44,670 bases of DNA, taken from the NCBI GenBank assembly GCA_021464525.1, contig JADRCO010000191.1:1-44670 (forward strand), given 5' to 3'. The translations under genes and the position numbers were made by a program. This DNA comes from Rhizophagus sp. LPA8_4_AMF (Eukaryota > Glomeromycota > Glomeromycetes > Glomerales > Glomeraceae). The notes under the pieces were generated by a model. It had not been told where the DNA came from. It searched no databases and was given only the letters and a program-made list of their open reading frames with translations. Below, piece after piece: positions 1 to 13,199 of the stretch. Numbering within the stretch: position 1 is the stretch's first letter; each line of letters opens with the position of its first letter.

Positions 1-558
1 GTTCCAGCATTTCATAATATCCCTCATGATATAGAACTTTCTTTAGATATTTGCACAGGTACTAGACCAGAAATTATAGAAGGAACAATGCCTGAATACG
101 TTGAACTATTGAAAAGATGCTGGGATAATGATCCTCAAAATAGGCCAACTGTTAATGAATTAGAAAATATCTTCTCTTTATGGATGAAAATATATCCACT
201 TGAAAAAGACAAAGAAAAGAGAATACATGTTCCTGGTAATTGCGATTTATTTTTGGACTAAAATTATATTTGTTTACTATATTGTATGTTATTAATTTTT
301 TCTATTAAATTTGCAGAGAATGAACCAGAAATTGTATATCATCCAAAATCTTGTTATACAAGTAGAAAATTTGATGATTCAGCTAAATTGAATGAAATCT
401 GTGAATTGAGTAACAAAATTTTATTTGACGATAATGTTAATCAGGACTTTTTCGGTAATGTATAAAAATTATTTATCAATTTTCGTCGCAAAATTTAATC
501 TAAGTAAATTATTTTTATTATGTAATTAGATGAGATAGATGATATGCCACATATATAA
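1..558 (+). CDS. Protein kinase, C-terminal part (5' end outside window)
   Basis: Three exons fit: 1-235, 317-454 and 530-558, joined by GT-AG introns (GTAATT..TTGCAG and GTAATG..AATTAG), ending at TAA 556-558. The first exon holds the end of a kinase catalytic domain: RPEIIEGTMPEYVELLKRCW followed by DNDPQNRPT. This is the subdomain XI pattern (CW..DP..RP) of tyrosine-kinase-like kinases. The tail is acidic and ends DEIDDMPHI. ATP-binding and catalytic loops lie upstream of the window, so activity cannot be judged. Such kinases form a very large family in Rhizophagus, many with Sel1 repeats, and their substrates are mostly unknown. The domain call is secure; the exact subfamily is inference. 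Confidence 0.85.
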
Positions 559-3226
559 TCTTTTCAACCATCATAACTACATTTTTTTTGTTCTGAGAGA
601 ATAATTTTGAATTCATATCATATCTTTTGAAGCATGAAAAAATTTACTGATCCAACACTGAAATTCTTTATGGATCTGAGAGGCCAAAGTGTATATTACA
701 TATATTCATTATCTTTAGACAATGATAGTATTACTTTAACTGTGGTTTTTATGTTATAATTAATATTCAATCAACCTTACAGTACGACCATTATTAGTAT
801 AATACACCACCTTCCACTAGTAATGTCGAAAATTTTAGCTGGCTGAGCAAATGACTTGGCTGGTTGACATAATATAACTTTACATTTATCTATACAGTAT
901 ATTATACAGTACAGTATATTCAAAAACTAATAATTTATTTTAAATTTTATTATAGAAATACATACCAATGAATATTTACAAATAAATAATTTTGTTGAAC
1001 TGATAGCATATCAAATAATTTTTGGATTAACTTTTTTTCTTATTTGTAAACTTTCTGCTATGAAAATAACCTAATAAATAATTAACTTATTGTTAAGGTT
1101 TCAGTAGTTGATTTTGAGATAACTTTGCATTCAGAGTTGGCTTTACTCCAAAAGTTTCGAGGCTATATTACATTTTGCTTCCTTTAGCTATTTCCTTACA
1201 TTTTAGTTCCTATTCTTGAAGAAATTGTTATCTATAGAACTATCTGAAAGTTAAATTTTTATCAATAATGTAAATTAAACATAATTTTTAAAATTTACGA
1301 TCTTATAAAACAAAAGACAAATATAATTTTGCCAAGATTCAAATTAAATATGTTTCTTGTTATTTCATGTCTTGATTACTTTCGTTAAGATCTCCACATA
1401 CGGTTACTGTATATCTTTATTTTGTTGGTACGCATGAATTATTTTTATTCCAACTTTAATATTACTATTTTTTATTCTTCATCTTCTGTTGATATATATA
1501 TTAAAATATATATAATGTCTTTTGTTATTTTTTTTTTACTAAATAACAGATTGAATTTAGTTTATTATATTTTATATTTATCCCATGTTTTGCTGGTTCT
1601 TTTTTAATTATTATTAATTGTACTCCTTTGTTATTAGATTCATTATAACTGTTGTTCCATGCTTCGTACCTTTTTCAGTCTTTATACAGTTTGACCTTTT
1701 CTTGTGTTTGATTTTGTTTAGTCGATATCCTATTTTTCTTTAATTATAATTCTTTCAAGTATCCCTGGTTTGATTATTTCGTTTATACCCCTAACAATTA
1801 ATATTTTTTTAACTTTTTTTAATAAAATATCAATATCTAACACTTCTACCACTTTCCCTACTAAATAAATCTTTCGGAAGAGAGATTGTTGAAAAGATGA
1901 TAATAAGGAAATCCTTCTCTCCTATATGAGTTGGTTTCAAATCCGTTGATAAGATTTTGATTTGAATTGAATCTTAAATATAGGTGAGCGTTACCGGTAA
2001 ATTCAGTATTTTGAGAGATATGTGAGAATCCTGAAAGAAATAATTCAAAGTATCAATCATTTTCAATTCCATTAAGAATAGCACTAAGCCAGTGAAGAAA
2101 CATCATCCAATGAAGTCTCTTCGATCGAGGGACAATGGTTTGCACATTATCGTTTGCATTCGATATTATTTTAAACAATTATATGTTGTGTATTTTTTCC
2201 TATATGTTAACCTTCCTCAATACGGTCTTTTTATACAAAAAGTCTGCCTTCCGACAACTTTTGGCCTGCTCAGAACCATAAACGCATTTTTTAACGATTT
2301 CTTGGTGATATCAGCAAAAGCACAAACGAATGGCAAATGGTGGTAAGCATTGTTTTTATGATTTATAATATTGATTCCTAAAAACTAGTGTCGTCACAAA
2401 AAATTTATTGTCACGTGAACTAAAATTAAAGTGGGTAGTGACTGGGTACAAATCTCCGATACTGATACAGTTTACTGTTTAAGTAGAACTAGGATGGCAC
2501 GTGATTTAAAACAAGTTTTTATTGTTTCGTTAATGAATAAAAGTTTAGGATCATCTTATTGTTGATTATATCAAATAAAGTTTTATTCTTATTGATACTT
2601 GGTTTGAAAGTGATGAAAACTAATAAATTTTATTAAAATAACGGAAATTAAATAATTTTATTGGAAGATAATAAATGCTTAATAATTAGAAAATATTAGC
2701 GAAGATAGTTTGAAAATGACGAATAAAGTGCTTAAAAAATTATAAATTAAAGTTTATTATAAATTTGTATTACGTAGTAGAGACTAGTAAAGTGCTTAAT
2801 GTTTTAAAACATTTTTAAAACATTTAAATCATGTTTTTTGCCATCCCTAACAAGAGCGTACAACATAAAAAAATTGAATAGAGAAAGAAGGCCATCGGTA
2901 AAAAGATAATTTTTTAATTTAATTCAGTTAATCATTCAGTTTCATTTCTTTATAAAAAGAACATGTCATTATAATACAAATTAAGATCTCAAATTCTTTT
3001 ATTTTGAATTAATTAAAAAAAATTATTAGTTTACAAAAGAAAAAGATCTAGATAAAATACACGCAGAATAAAAAAAAAATAATAATTACTTTAAAATATA
3101 CAATAAATAAATAAGCCAATAAAAAAATTGAAAAATTATAACGCCCTCTTTTTTTGAATTCCCTTTCCCCTTCACAAAAAAAGAAAAAAAAAAAGGTTTA
3201 AATAAAGAAAATTTCTATAATCAATA
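559..3226. other. Intergenic, A+T-rich, no supported gene
   Basis: About 2.7 kb between the kinase stop and the 3' end of the Alfy-like gene. Short open frames at 1422-1607 and 2092-2346 are low-complexity or lack recognisable motifs and splice context. A slightly less A+T-rich patch lies at about 2050-2350. On the minus strand I looked for a continuation of the Alfy-like gene (BEACH or WD40 signatures) and saw only stop-rich sequence. AATAAA-like signals near 3110-3200 on the minus strand fit a 3' UTR for that gene. Confidence 0.6.
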
Positions 3227-6200
3227 TTATACAAACTCATTTCCATCTATAGGAGCTAAATCTTTATAGTCTTTTATCAAATTATCACGAATTTTAAATA
3301 ATCCTGAAGATTTCATACTAGTACGTATAGTAGAATTATTATGGCATGCTAATATATTTATTGTACTTGCAAAATGACGTCGAACTGACGTGGTCGTAAT
3401 TAAAATTTGTTGTTGTTGTTGACTTTGAAATGAATTATTATTGGAATTAGTTATAGGTGAATAAGGTGGAGTAGGTAGCATCGAAATAGGTTGACTTGTA
3501 TTAATGATAAGGCTTGATCTACAAGATTGTGAAGATGATGAATTTGAAATGTTTTTACGAAGGTGATCATCAAGGTATCGAAATAGGATTCCAAGATTTC
3601 TAAAAACATAACTTGAAATTTCTGTGTTAACATTAGGATTCTTATCAAAATATGAAAGAAGAATGTCAATAAGTCGAAGTATAAATTCTTCAGAATCACT
3701 TTTATTCGAAGGATTTTGTGTTGTAATTAATGCGCCCTTTGTTTTGGCTGTGATAGAATTCTTACGCGAAACATCAAATACCATCATTTTCTGTATAATC
3801 GTATCAGTCATCGTAAGTATACGTTGACTATAAAGAGTGCTCTCATTAATTTTTGACCTTTCTCTTAGAAAAATTATGATCCATTCTAACCAATTTTGTT
3901 CCCATAAACATCTCATATTATCAGGTGTCAATATTCTTTTTATATCAGCTAATACTTGGAATACAAGTTCAGAATTTTCAGATATTTTAAGTAAATCAAA
4001 TATTAAACTAATAGTTTCAGGATATATTAATTCTTCGGTATTCTTATTCATTGATCGAGAAATACTATCTTCAGAACATCGAGGTGAAGAACGTTTTAAT
4101 ATAGGCCTATCCAACATTGTTAAAGAACAATTTTTAAATTCTGGATCACAATAATAAAATTTTATTCCAACTCCTATTAAAACTTGTGTAAATTCTAATG
4201 AAAGTTGATGCATTACTAAATAAAATCGCATCTTCTCAAACCCATTATTTTTGGTAAGAACTCCTCTACTATGTTTAACATTTGAACTCATTAAAATCCC
4301 CATCATTTTAAGAATTGTAATACGGAATTTTTCATTAGGAGCTTCAAGGAATGGCATTAAAAGAGATAGACCTTTTAATCCACGTATTTTTTCAACGAGT
4401 TGTACATCAAATGTCATATTCTTATAAAGCATGCAAATAATGTCACATTTAAGTTCAACGTTCATCCATTTGTCCTTTTTCAAATACTCAAATAACTTTG
4501 TTAGTTCTTCAACACTTAAATCCAAAATCATTACTTCAAGGGCTCGCATTATAAAAGGTTGGAGTGATGTAGGAAGATTATCAATAAGATCAAATAAAAT
4601 ACCCAAGCCAAGGCTATTACGCCACGTTTTAAGGTTTTCTGGCACATCAACCAACATGTCCATTAAAGTCCGTACCACTGGTAATTGTACAGATTCTTTA
4701 CAATTAGTTAAAAGATCGATAATAATTCTTAAAGGATCAATGTTCGTAATGAATATTTGATCATTTTTTGTGACACCATCACTAACTATGTCTAATAGCA
4801 CATTGAAATGTTCAGAACATAAAATACTATAATCTCTACTCAAAGATTTACGAATCACATCAAACCCATTTTTTTCTGTGAACTTTGCAATATTCTGTGG
4901 GCTTTTATAAAGTAAATTAGATATTGTACGAAGACCAATTAATTGTTGTTGAGGATCCATATCTAAGATCTGTAAACAATTTTCTATTCCCCCGGTTTGT
5001 TCAATAATGTCTTTCATAGAACGAGTAGCATGTACAGAACAACCTCCTTCCATTTTCCCACTTGTCTTTGTAAAATCCATTGAATCCGAATTTCTTCGAG
5101 ATTTATCACTTTCAATTTTAGATCTTTGTTCGCTGCTCAAGTATGCTTGTGGATGAATGGCCATCACTTCTTTATTCTCTACGCCAAGTAAACGATAATT
5201 CTTAGAATAAGCCGGACCTTGATTGAAAATTTTTTCCGATATTGTTTCATCCCAAAGTCCTCTGAATAAATAAATGGAACCAATTTGTCCATAAAAATAA
5301 CTATTGATTGCAGATTTTGATTCACTATTAGTAGGATAAACTTTCTTTCCACGACGTCCAATAACAGCAACAATTTTTTCTTTTCCTGTCATCTTTGGAT
5401 AATTAAACATATTATATGATTGTATCATAGATCCATCAACAATTAACGATGTACTATCTTTTGAATGTACAAATACGACATGATGCCAAATTCCAATTTC
5501 TTGAAAATCGAAACCATCAAAAACAAAATCTTCAGGTGGTAAAGGAAAATGTTGCGTTCGAACACATAGACAATATCGATTAGATCTATCCATATGTTTA
5601 AAATAAAGTTCAAAAGTTGTGTTTGTCCCTGATTTATCTTCATAACATAATAATCCGGTTTCATTTTCAAAGAAAGCGGTAACTTTAATCCACATGCTAA
5701 GCGTGTAACCATTCTTCATACTAGGAAATTTATCCAAAGGAGTAGTTTGTACCACACCATCAACTCCATTGAAATTAAAATAACAGGATGGATCCATTCT
5801 TTCGGATATTCGTTCAATTGAGTAAATCATTTGCATTTGTATCTCACGAATGAAGAAAGGATCAATTTTAATTGTTGAATTTTTAGGAGAGGGCAAAGAT
5901 TGTGAACTAGCAATTGATTTTCTGCGTGATCCTCCATCCAAAAAATGTCCAAACATATTAAGAGGATCATATGCTGCCTCAAATAACAATGAAACATCAG
6001 AGTTTGTGATATCATATGCTCCTAATGCAGGTATTAAATCTACATACGATGGTGAATGTTGTTTAAGAGGTTCTACGTCGTTCGTACATTTACCCTTTAC
6101 GAATAAAACTTCCATTACGAATTTCAGAGCACCATTAGCACATAAAAGTTCTTTATTACGTGGATTAACCTCCATCAACATCATTAATAAATTAAAAAAA

Positions 6201-9200
6201 TAATGTTGTAATTTATCATCATTTCCATCTGCAATATTATAAAGAAGTTTTAAAGCCATCATTGCAGCATCTGAATCTCGAAAAATAATTCCCGCCCAAT
6301 TTCGAAGCTTATCATTAATCGTTGAAGAATTTGATTTGACGGCATTAGAATTTAAACCAAATCCACCTAAATTACGAGAATTACTTCGTTTTCGAGTTGC
6401 TTGTTTATTCTGTTGATCAATCATTTCTTCGGTTTTAAGTCGATCAACAGGTGATAATGTAGGACTTAGAAGTTGCATGCTACTTCTAGAAACTGTATCA
6501 AAGTTACCAACTGGCGCTTCAGAGCCAAAATTACTCGATATAGATATTCCGGATGTATTATTAGAATGATTTATTATACCATTCTCATCGGAAATATTAT
6601 TAAGAGATGATGATGACGAATCATTTTTAGTGTTCCCTTCATAAAAATTCGTCGAATGCGAAAGTGATGTTTGGCTGCCTATAGTTGCACGGCTGCTATT
6701 ACGTTCGTGTCCTTGTTTTTTGCTGTGTATAAAAAAAAAATACTAAATAAATAAAAATTTCAAACATGCATTAAAAAAAATTCTTCTTTAATACCTCTTT
6801 TTATTAAATCCAACATGCCTTTTTTGTGTAAACGAAAGTAATTCTGTAAATAATGGGGTTGGATCTAACAATCCTGAAATAAAAGGCATAATATCACTAC
6901 TAATCAAAAATGGATCAGCTGTTCCAGGGCATTGAGATAACGATTGTCCGATACTTCCAATTGTCGCAACTTCAAGAACAATCTCACAGCATGTCCTTAT
7001 AAAGCAAAAAAAACGTTAATAAATAATGAATTGTTTAAATAATTATACACACATATAATCATACTTACTTGTCAATAGGTGTTACTGAAGAAAGGATTAA
7101 TTCTAAGAAACCATCATATCCAAATAAATTTCCCAATAATTGTTGTACACCTTCATAACCGGCAAAAAAATCACCAACAGTTACAAGAGCAGCGGATGCA
7201 ACATTAGAATCTTGTGTATGACTTATTATACCTAACATAACTTCTAACCCGCCAAATTCTCCAAACAGCTGTTTTGCTTTATCACTCTTACGAAGTACAG
7301 AAGATACTACGTTGCAAACTTTTGTCTGAAGCCACGGAAAAGTAGCTCGTTTTGGACGTTGAAGTGAATTACAAAGATTTTTTGGATTTAATAATGAATT
7401 TACTCGTGAAATAACTGGAGTTTTGCTACTTGCAACGGAATTTACTTCAGTATTATCGGATGAATTTGGAGATTTACTGATATTCGCAAGAATATATTTC
7501 GTTAATTTTATCATCCACTATTTTAAACAATAAATATTAATTAAATTGATCATTGATGAAAACACAGAAAGGCATTTAAGACGTTTAAAATATTTAAAAG
7601 ATAATTTTAAACCTACCTTGACACTTTCAATACAATCCAAGCCACAAACCATATATTCTCTCAATAACCAAAGAGCCATATCTGCAACCATTATATCTTC
7701 TTCTAATCCAAGATAATCCTTCTTAGTAAACAATTCTTGAGTATCATCTGTTACGTATTCTACACATGCACTAGAAAGAACTATAGCATCATGGAGTGTT
7801 TCGAATCCTTGTAAAGCTTCGAATAACTCCATATTTCTTCCTGTGGCATCAACCAATAATCCAACGATATGTAAAAGAAGAAGATTCTGTTCAGCAATTA
7901 GCACTCGTTCAAACTCGTTTAAAGTTACGTCCGTTTTAGTTTCATTGTTTAAGCGTGTATTTAAATCTGATGCCAACCCATCAAACTCGCACATTTGAAA
8001 TATATCTCTTATAAAATGCAAGTATATACTCAAAAAATTTTTCTCAACGTCTTTGTAACGACTAAGAAGGTCAGTTAACAAACGTGAAACACTACGCAAG
8101 ATGATATTAACAACAATAGATCTTGATGGCAAGCTAATTTCCATTAATATACGTGTATATTCCTATTAATTAATAATATGTATTAAATTAGTTTCGATTT
8201 TACTTGTGAAGATTTAGAATTAATTTTCGTTTAACTTACTTTCAATACATAAGAATTGTTCTCACTTAAAATAGTGGCCATATATTCCAACAACCTTGTT
8301 ACAGCTACTAAATAACGATACACTGGATTTAAATCAACAGTTTGTGCAACTGGAGATCCGGCAGAAAATAATGATGGAGAATTTGGATCTATCGCCGTTT
8401 TATCATATCTTATATCGGGAAAAGTTTCCAAGCTTGCTTGAGATAATTCTCCCAATTCCAATACTCGGCAAAGATCATTGATATCACCATTCACATGAAT
8501 TGCGGAATTCAACATATTCATCAAAAGATCCACCCCACCAACTTTCCATGCAGCAACTGCATTAAGACAATTTGTTGAGATTAAATCTTGAATACAATTG
8601 AGAGCGTGTTGCCGTATATCAAGATGAGAAGAAAAGACCATCGTACGAAATATAAGATTCAAAGCATCAATGTTGCCAACAATCTTTGTGAAAAAAAAAG
8701 TAAAAGTTAGTAATTATTTGACTTTAAATCAACGTAAATTTAAAATACTCTAATTTTTCTCTTACCTTATCTTCATTATCGTCAAGACTCGTTATAAAGA
8801 AAACATTAAAGCAGTCTTTAAGAAAACTTTCACGTTCTCCCACTCCATCTTCCAGAACCTGATCAAGTGCTTTAAGCATAGTTGTATAACCATCCATCTT
8901 TCGAAATTCGGCCTGATTTGCTGTATTATGAAACAACAACTTGCAAATGGTCTCTATTATGTCCAACTTTGATATTGTTGTCACACCTGAATGAGATACA
9001 TCTTCAGACAATATGCTAGTTAAAGATCGAAGAGCACCTTGAACGCGCATATATTCCTAAAGTAGAAATTATTAGCATACGAAATATAATAAAATTTGAG
9101 AAAAAAATTTATTATACCTTTAACATATCTGAATTATTACTATTAATATTTAATTCTTTAAATGAAATCGTCGAATTTTCTGTGGTTTCATTCGTTGCAA

Positions 9201-11126
9201 CAGATGAGACACTTGTTTCAGAATATTTATCAACTTCATTATCTGAACATCTCTTGTCACTACCGCTCGTGTCTGTTAAAGATGAAGAATCATCTTCATC
9301 TTCTAAATTTGATGATGATATAACATTGTTGTTATTGTTACATGAATTATTTTCGCTGACTAATATATTCGAATTGTCCTTTTCTAACGCATCATTTTGA
9401 TGGCAAGATGATTCTTGATTCGAATGAATTAAATTAAAACGCGGTATTATAGATGTTATTTTATCTGATGAAGGTATGAAAGAAATTCTAAAACATTTTT
9501 TTTTAAAAAAAAAATAAATATAGTTTTTGAAATATACATGCGTACAATTTAAAAAAATTTCATACCTTCTGTCAATCCTTTTATCATTAAGACTATCACC
9601 ATGATTAACCATAATTTCACTTGCAAGTGCATGTAAATTTGGAAATACTCTCCCAAGTTCAGTAAATATCAATTCACGCATTTCAGCAACCATGTTTGAA
9701 ACTTTCCCTCCAACAAGGCTACCAAAGAAAGTATTTACATTGTCCCTTTCTTCTTCATTAAAATCATTATCATAAGGATCGCATCGAGAAATAAAATTTT
9801 CATCATTTAATGTCATATTTACATCATTGTCATTAATATAACTATTACGATTTTTTGATATTCTTATACCAATATTTGAAAATCCTAGACCCTTTTTCTA
9901 ATTTATTATTAATTTGGATTAAAAAATAGTTTTTTTTTTTAAAAAAAAAAAAAAGAAATATTTTAACATACCTGAATATCTTCATCTCGAACTTCAAGAA
10001 AATGTTTTATAGTTCTAACAATTTCTGATGTTAATTCAGGATCATCTTCGATTAATAAACGTAAAATTTTTTTGAAACCTTGATGTCGGCCTATTTCAAT
10101 TTTATTCCAATCATTTTCACCCAATGTACTTATAACTCTCAGAGTTAGTTTTTTAGCCTCAATCGTATTTAATTTTTCCAATAATAATAATATTCGATAA
10201 ATTAAATTAGGAGTATTTGCAACTAATTGTCGATATTTTTCATCCTATAAATTACGAATTAATTTTGAACTTTAAAAAAAAATATTACTATTGAATTTTA
10301 ATATTTAAAGTTGCTTACTTTTAATATTAATTCAGCTACATTTAATGCTTTATTAACTAAATCAGCTACTCTTTCAACACCAGGATCGGGCTTTTCTTTG
10401 TTAACTTCCCTTTTTAAATAAATAAATAAATAAATAAATTTACGTAAAATATGTATTAAAATTTAAAATACTTTAAAATAAAATTTAAGTATACATTACC
10501 GATCAATAGTATTAAGTAAATTCACTAATACTTCTGAACAATCACCGTATATTTTATCCAATGAAAAATCAGTTGGTATAATAATTCCTGATGCGCTCCA
10601 TTCTTTATAAGCTTCTTGAAAAATATCAAGAAAATTTTCAAGTTTTTGAATCATCAATTGAACATCACTATATAAATTAAAAAGAAAAAAAAATTTATTA
10701 TTATTTTGTAATTCATAAAATATAATGTATAATGTATATATATTTAATTATATTTTAAAATTTTTTTTTTTTTTTTTTTTTGAATGCAATTATTTCAATG
10801 CGCATATACATTAAATTGCACCTTATGCCTAAATTATCTTCTATTTAAAATTCTTGAATCTTGAATTCTATTTAATCCGCCCAACTCATAAATCTAATTT
10901 AATGAATATGATAGACAATAAGTAGTTCTAATGTTAATTTTGTGTGGATATCCAGTATTCGATTAATTCTTCCAACTAATTAATATAATTATATAAGTAA
11001 TCTAAAAGGAACTTATCGATAATGATAAACTTACTCTTTATCTGAGACAGCAAGATATTCCTGCCAACAATTTTGAATACGACGGTAGGTTCTGTGAATA
11101 GCCCATTTCTGTCGCAAAGTTGCCAT
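3227..11126 (-). CDS. Alfy/WDFY3-like alpha-solenoid and ConA-like protein lacking the BEACH domain
   Basis: Twelve exons fit, in transcript order: 11126-11035, 10667-10500, 10409-10319, 10244-9972, 9897-9566, 9487-9118, 9056-8766, 8683-8240, 8162-7617, 7517-7069, 6995-6795 and 6722-3227. All introns are GT-AG and the sum is 6753 nt, exactly 2250 codons plus stop. The start is the ATG of MATLRQKWAIHRTYRRIQ. The N-terminal half is helical, armadillo-like repeat sequence. A concanavalin A-like lectin fold at about residues 1395-1580 (NGYTLSMWIKV, then GIWHHVVFVHS) is the domain that precedes PH-BEACH in WDFY3, neurobeachin and LYST proteins. More helical repeats follow, then a Ser/Gln-rich tail ending DGNEFV. 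Family members scaffold membrane traffic and selective autophagy through C-terminal PH-BEACH-WD40-FYVE modules, and none is present here or in the 2.7 kb downstream. It may be a gene-fission product, a truncated paralogue, or half of a split gene. Confidence 0.85.
10412..10440. repeat. (TAAA)n microsatellite in an intron
   Basis: About seven tandem AAAT units lie in the intron between exons 2 and 3 of the Alfy-like gene, directly beside the acceptor, so the acceptor lacks a normal pyrimidine tract. Confidence 0.9.
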
Positions 11127-12067
11127 TGCAAAAGTGATAGGCAACACGAATATTAATAAAATTGAAAAAAGGTCATCAGCAGATGGGAGGTAGTATTCCA
11201 AAAAGATTTCAAAACCCCTTTTTTTTTTAAAAAAAAAAAAAATCACTCTTTAAATTCCAATTAAAAGAAAATAAAAAGTGTCGTTCTTGTTATATGCAAG
11301 AGTATTTGTGATATCATATAATTTTTTTCTTTGTGATGTTATCATCGAGATCACTCGCAGTTTTATTTGCGGCTAATTTTCTATAATTTCTAAGATTGAT
11401 TGGCTGAAACCTAAATAAATGGAAAAAATTTTGGCTTGTACGTGAACCAAAATTAAGATGAGAACGAATAAGAAAAAAACCAATTCTTCCAAATAGGATG
11501 ACAAGTATTTTTTTTTTTTATAGGATGTGATACATAAAAAAATTTTTTTTTTTTTTCGGGAACGGGAACCATTACACAAATTTTTCGGTGTTGCATTTCC
11601 AAACTTCCATATTTTCCATATAAGGTTCTTTTTTGAAGATATTAGTCAACTTTAGTGAACTAATTAAAAAAAGTAGTAATTCCCAAAATTCCAAATTATA
11701 AATAAACCCGAAAAAAGAAATAAACAGATTAACAGATTAACATTAAAATTAGCTTATGTAAAGGAATAAAGGGAAAGAAATCGATTTAAAAGAATAAAAA
11801 ATTCATTGTTTTTGTTATTTATGTACAACTCATTTAAGATTTCGATCTGACAGAAAAAATTTGTGAAACAAACAAATGAATTCAAAAACGTCAAGATAAT
11901 TAATTTACCTCCATTTTTTAATAAAACTATAGATTATAAATCATATCTATGAGCAAATTTCACATGAAGAGTCTAGAGAAGTCTTAAAGCAAGCTAAACT
12001 GTTTGGAGGTTAAAAAAATTACGCTTAAATAAATATGCTCACATGTTCCCTATTTATAACCCTAGTA
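11127..12067. other. Upstream region of the Alfy-like gene; downstream of the RRG7-like gene
   Basis: The open frame of exon 1 runs upstream to about 11246 and encodes a hydrophobic stretch, but it ends in a poly-A/poly-T block with no good acceptor, so I read it as 5' UTR. Homopolymer runs at 11219-11242, 11510-11520 and 11540-11556 are the only other structure. No second gene is supported. Confidence 0.5.
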
Positions 12068-12099
12068 TTAATTCGGTATCACTTTTTGATTTTTCATTA

Positions 12100-12928
12100 C
12101 TATTTTCCGTAACCCTAAATTAAAATTAATTAGATTTCTTATTCTTAAAACAATAAAATAATAAATTTTGATAATATTTACCAATAAAGGTTCACCATTA
12201 TATAATAATATAGGTTCTTGATCCAAAATACCATCACATACATCACTTTTAGAAAATTTCGTGGTAACTTCTAAACCATCCAAAAATTTATCACAAGATT
12301 TATTCCACATAAAACTTTTACATTTTTCACCATTATTTATTACAGAAACTATAATTAATGGACAAGTAGAAGCTTTAAATCTGTTGATTGCTTCTTGACT
12401 AAAGCCAGATTTTGAAGATAATATACCCAAAGTATTCTCTGATTTCAATCCCAAAACCACTCCTTCTAATTCTCTAACAGAACTTGGAGGACATTTATTT
12501 GAGTAATTTTTACATTGTCCTATTAAATCTAACTTTTGTCCGTTTGGTAAATTCCAACCACCCCTAAAATCTATTCCAGAATCACCTGTTCCTCCCACTC
12601 TTTTTGTTATTATACCAAAATTTTTTTGTAAGCATGAAATCGTTTCATATTCATATAATGTACCTTTATATACAGATGATTCAGTATTTATATCTTTGAT
12701 TAATAAAAAACTTTCCAAATCTTTATGTTCATTTTTCTGCACTTTTTCACAAGATAGATTTTGCTTTTTCCCGAGAAATTTATGATGTCGTTTGAAAAGA
12801 TCCAGTAAATAATATTTTCGTACCGATAATATAAAATTTCTTGGACCAAAATTATTTCCAAAACTACCTTTATTTACAAGTGTTAATGATTTTATACTTG
12901 AAAATATTTTTTTATTCATTTTAAACAT
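12100..12928 (-). CDS. RRG7: RRG7-like mitochondrial protein with Mrr-type nuclease fold
   Basis: An N-terminal stretch rich in Lys, Ser and hydrophobic residues with no acidic residues looks like a mitochondrial presequence. The core matches the DUF2034/RRG7 family, itself related to Mrr-type PD-(D/E)XK nucleases: LYEYET at about 91-96, RVGGTGDSGIDFRGGW at 110-125 with Asp120, and IGQCKNY at 136-142 giving the QxK pair. All fold-defining acidic and Lys residues are visible, so nuclease activity is possible, though yeast Rrg7 is known only as needed for respiratory growth. A terminal 67 bp intron (12181-12115, GTAAAT..TTTAG) gives a 246-residue protein ending LLGYGK at 12100. Without splicing the frame runs on to 12068 (286 residues). 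I prefer the spliced form because the unspliced tail is A+T-driven (IIKIYYFIVL). Confidence 0.78.
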
Positions 12929-12933
12929 TAGTT

Positions 12934-12995
12934 AAAGCGAAAGTACAACAAAACGAAAGTGTAACAAAGCAAAAGTGTAACAAAGCGAAAGTGTA
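12934..12995. repeat. 16 bp tandem repeat upstream of the RRG7-like gene
   Basis: About four imperfect copies of GAAAGTGTAACAAAGC occur end to end, just upstream of the RRG7-like start codon, followed by a short (GA)n run. The position suits a 5' UTR or promoter. Any regulatory role is inference. Confidence 0.85.
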
Positions 12996-13199
12996 GAGAG
13001 AGAGAGAAAAAAAAAAGATATTAAAATACGAGTTTATTTTGTATAACATTTGACAATGTTCGTGTCAGGGGTGTATTAGTTGCTAACTAGGTTATCAGTT
13101 ATATATAGTCTGACATTGTACATTATGTAGTGGCGCAAAATGTTGTGACAAAGTGACAAATCAGTAAATTAAATAATCTGGTATGTACTACGCAATCTA

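Noticed and set aside
1422-1607. 61-codon open frame
   Set aside because: Nearly all Tyr, Ile, Phe and Leu from A+T-rich DNA; chance frame.
2092-2346. 84-codon open frame on the plus strand
   Set aside because: No motif, no splice context and hydrophobic, A+T-driven residues; a slightly less A+T-rich patch explains the open length.
11031-11246. N-terminal hydrophobic extension of the Alfy-like protein
   Set aside because: The extra sequence begins inside a poly-T/poly-A tract and has no good acceptor; the internal ATG (MATLRQKW) gives a more typical start.
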